This document shows positions 4,183-5,717 of a stretch of 5,717 nucleotides of DNA, piece by piece; within the stretch, counting starts at the first letter, position 1; the number at the start of each line of letters is the position of its first letter. The stretch is from JAGLHV01 sp023132075 [NCBI: bacterium] (GTDB taxonomy: Bacteria; CBDUZB01; JAGLHV01). Under the pieces are notes generated by a model. It had not been told where the DNA came from. It saw nothing but the letters and a program-made list of their open reading frames with translations, and searched no databases. Location: positions 1 to 5,717 of the forward strand of contig JAGLYT010000111.1 in the NCBI GenBank assembly GCA_023132075.1. Direction: 5' to 3'. The position numbers and the translations under genes were made by a program.

Positions 4183-5717
4183 ATGGATAGAAGGATATTT
4201 AATAAAATTAATTTAGCTATTTTAGTCGTTGTTTTTTATATGTTGTTTGTTTCTTTGGCTGAAGCGGCATTTAAAGACAGTGGTTGGGGAACGCGGTCCG
4301 TGGGAATGGGTGGAGCGTTTACGGCGGTAAGTGATGATGCCAGTGCTCCTTTATGGAATGCTGCCGGAATTGCTCAATTAGAACGATATGAGGCCAATTT
4401 TATGTATGCCCGCTTGTTTACAGGGTTGGACCTGTATGCAGGAGGAGAGAAGGTGGATTTAGGTTTAAATTATGGCGCTTTTGTTTTTCCTTCAAACAAA
4501 ATAGGAAATTTTGGAGTAAGCTGGGCTAATTTTGTTACTACGGAATTGTACGAAGAAGATACATTTACCTTGTCTTATGCAAAAAAGATTAATGATTTTG
4601 CTCCCCGGTTGATTCCGGCAGTTTTTTTAGGAGTTAATCTGAAATATTTAAATCATTCTTATACACTGGATGAGCGGACAAGACACGATCCTGTTTTTGT
4701 TGATGGCCGCTCTAAAGGTAATTTTACCGGGGATGTGGGAGTATTAATAAAAGCCAACGGAGAGAAAGAAAAAGGTTTGTGTATCGGCTTGATGGCTAAG
4801 AATATTAGCGAGCCGGATGTGGGATTGAAGGTAGAAGACAAAGTGCCTTTTGAGGGAAGATTTGGGTTGGCTTATCGAATGGGAGATTATAATTTCTTAA
4901 ATATTTTGTCTATGGAGAAGGTGATTTCTTCAGTGGACGTTAGCTATCGGGATGAAGATTTGAATGTTTATTTAGGCTGGGAAAGTTGGTTTGTTAATAG
5001 AACATGGGGCTTTAGAATAGGGGGTAATGACCGCGAAGTTACTTCCGGATTTAGTTTTAATAATGAAACAATGGGAAAATTTGGGTTACAATTTGATTAT
5101 GCATTTATCTGGCCGTTAGAGCTCGAAGATACTTCCGGTTCACATCGTGCTTCTCTAACTGTTCGTTTTGGGGAATCGGCACAGGAGACAGAAGCGGCCA
5201 AAAAGAAGGAAGAGGACGAAGAACAGAAAAGACGCGAAGAGGAAGAAGAAAAGCAGAGATTACAGGAAGAAGCGGAAAAAGCTCGCAGGGAGGCAGAACA
5301 GGCAAAACGGGAAACAGCGAAGGCCCAAAAGGAAGCAAGAGAGGCAAAAAAGTTGGCAGCAGAGAGGGAAGCACTGGTAGTTAGTATTCGAAAAAAAGCA
5401 AAATTACAGATGAGGGAAGAGGGGAAAAAGATAATTATTGCCGTAAAGGCTCATTTTAAAACAGGAGGTTTAAAAATCAGTGCGTCGGATAAACCGACTT
5501 TGGATCAGGTGATAGAAATTTTAAAGCAGTATCCCCAATATAAGGTAAGAGTAGAAGGCCACACGGATTCAGTAGGAAGGGCGGAATCTAATCTAAAACT
5601 TTCTGAAAAGAGAGCAAAAAGCGTAGTTGATTATTTAGTAAAAAATGGGATTGTGGTAGAACGGTTGAAATGTTTGGGTTTCGGAGAAACAAAGCCGCTC
5701 AGTTCTAATAAAACGGC
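4183..5717 (+). CDS. PorV/PorQ-like outer-membrane beta-barrel fused to OmpA peptidoglycan-binding domain (3' end outside window)
   Basis: The frame stays open to the window edge: 511 complete codons plus two bases. A signal peptide (MDRRIFNKIN, hydrophobic core, AEA ending at residue 28) leads to the PorV/PorQ (UPF0164-like) signature GTRSVGMGGAFTAVSDDAS (36-54) and APLWNAAGIA. Residues about 60-329 are beta-barrel in style, with alternating hydrophobic residues and a last strand near ASLTVRF. Residues 331-410 form a highly charged Lys/Glu/Ala/Arg coiled-coil linker. From about 415 comes an OmpA C-terminal domain: AHFKTGG, KPTLDQVIEILKQYP, VEGHTDSVG (457-465) and LSEKRAKSVVDYLVKNGI. The last helix, with the usual NRRV-type arginine motif, lies beyond the edge. 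The likely role is an outer-membrane protein tied to peptidoglycan, possibly part of a type IX-like export route. The start has GGAG at 4176-4179, only 3 bases away, with GAAG at 4171-4174 as an alternative; the intact signal peptide supports ATG 4183. Confidence 0.9.
   Translation, partial: MDRRIFNKINLAILVVVFYMLFVSLAEAAFKDSGWGTRSVGMGGAFTAVSDDASAPLWNAAGIAQLERYEANFMYARLFTGLDLYAGGEKVDLGLNYGAFVFPSNKIGNFGVSWANFVTTELYEEDTFTLSYAKKINDFAPRLIPAVFLGVNLKYLNHSYTLDERTRHDPVFVDGRSKGNFTGDVGVLIKANGEKEKGLCIGLMAKNISEPDVGLKVEDKVPFEGRFGLAYRMGDYNFLNILSMEKVISSVDVSYRDEDLNVYLGWESWFVNRTWGFRIGGNDREVTSGFSFNNETMGKFGLQFDYAFIWPLELEDTSGSHRASLTVRFGESAQETEAAKKKEEDEEQKRREEEEEKQRLQEEAEKARREAEQAKRETAKAQKEAREAKKLAAEREALVVSIRKKAKLQMREEGKKIIIAVKAHFKTGGLKISASDKPTLDQVIEILKQYPQYKVRVEGHTDSVGRAESNLKLSEKRAKSVVDYLVKNGIVVERLKCLGFGETKPLSSNKT

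Noticed and set aside
5105-5380. Open frames on both strands across 5105-5380, giving Lys/Arg-rich or Leu/Pro-rich products
   Set aside because: They are shadows of the low-complexity Lys/Glu coiled coil of the PorV-OmpA gene; no ribosome binding site or plausible protein composition.

Overview
The window looks like a chromosomal segment of an AT-rich, Gram-negative-type (two-membrane) bacterium. All four genes lie on the + strand and all encode exported proteins: each begins with a signal peptide, and together they offer beta-barrel, OmpA-like, PapD-like/Ig-like, ZU5-like and discoidin domains. This mix, plus long intergenic stretches full of degenerate short repeats, resembles uncultured lineages such as Omnitrophota or related candidate phyla. 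That placement is an impression from gene content and style; there is no marker gene here to fix it.

Layout. Positions 1-73 are an A-rich leader. Positions 74-1519 encode a secreted protein with two tandem discoidin (F5/8 type C, CBM32-like) domains and an unrecognised C-terminal module. Sixteen bases later, 1536-2372 encode a small exported protein with a PapD-like fold, probably in the same transcript. Positions 2373-2657 are a repeat-rich gap. Positions 2658-3830 encode a surface or secreted protein with a ZU5-like domain and a C-terminal FlgD-Ig/gliding-type domain of the kind used as a sorting or anchoring domain in type IX secretion cargo. Positions 3831-4182 are a second repeat-rich gap. 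Positions 4183-5717 encode a PorV/PorQ-like outer-membrane beta-barrel joined through a charged coiled coil to an OmpA-type peptidoglycan-binding domain; this gene runs off the end of the window.

How the parts may work together. The last two genes pair a protein with a possible type IX-like C-terminal signal and a PorV-like barrel, which in Bacteroidota is the shuttle that receives such signals. The first two genes form a compact unit of a carbohydrate-binding-type secreted protein and a chaperone-like or scaffold-like partner. All four probably act at the cell envelope or outside it. The functional links are inference from adjacency and domain type.

The most unusual non-coding content is in the two gaps. 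They share in-phase arrays of degenerate 7-base units, and two oppositely oriented copies of a roughly 37-base hairpin element whose stem shows a compensatory base-pair change. A third, different hairpin (20 bases) lies ahead of the barrel gene. I see no tRNA, rRNA, CRISPR array, transposase gene, riboswitch or convincing rho-independent terminator.
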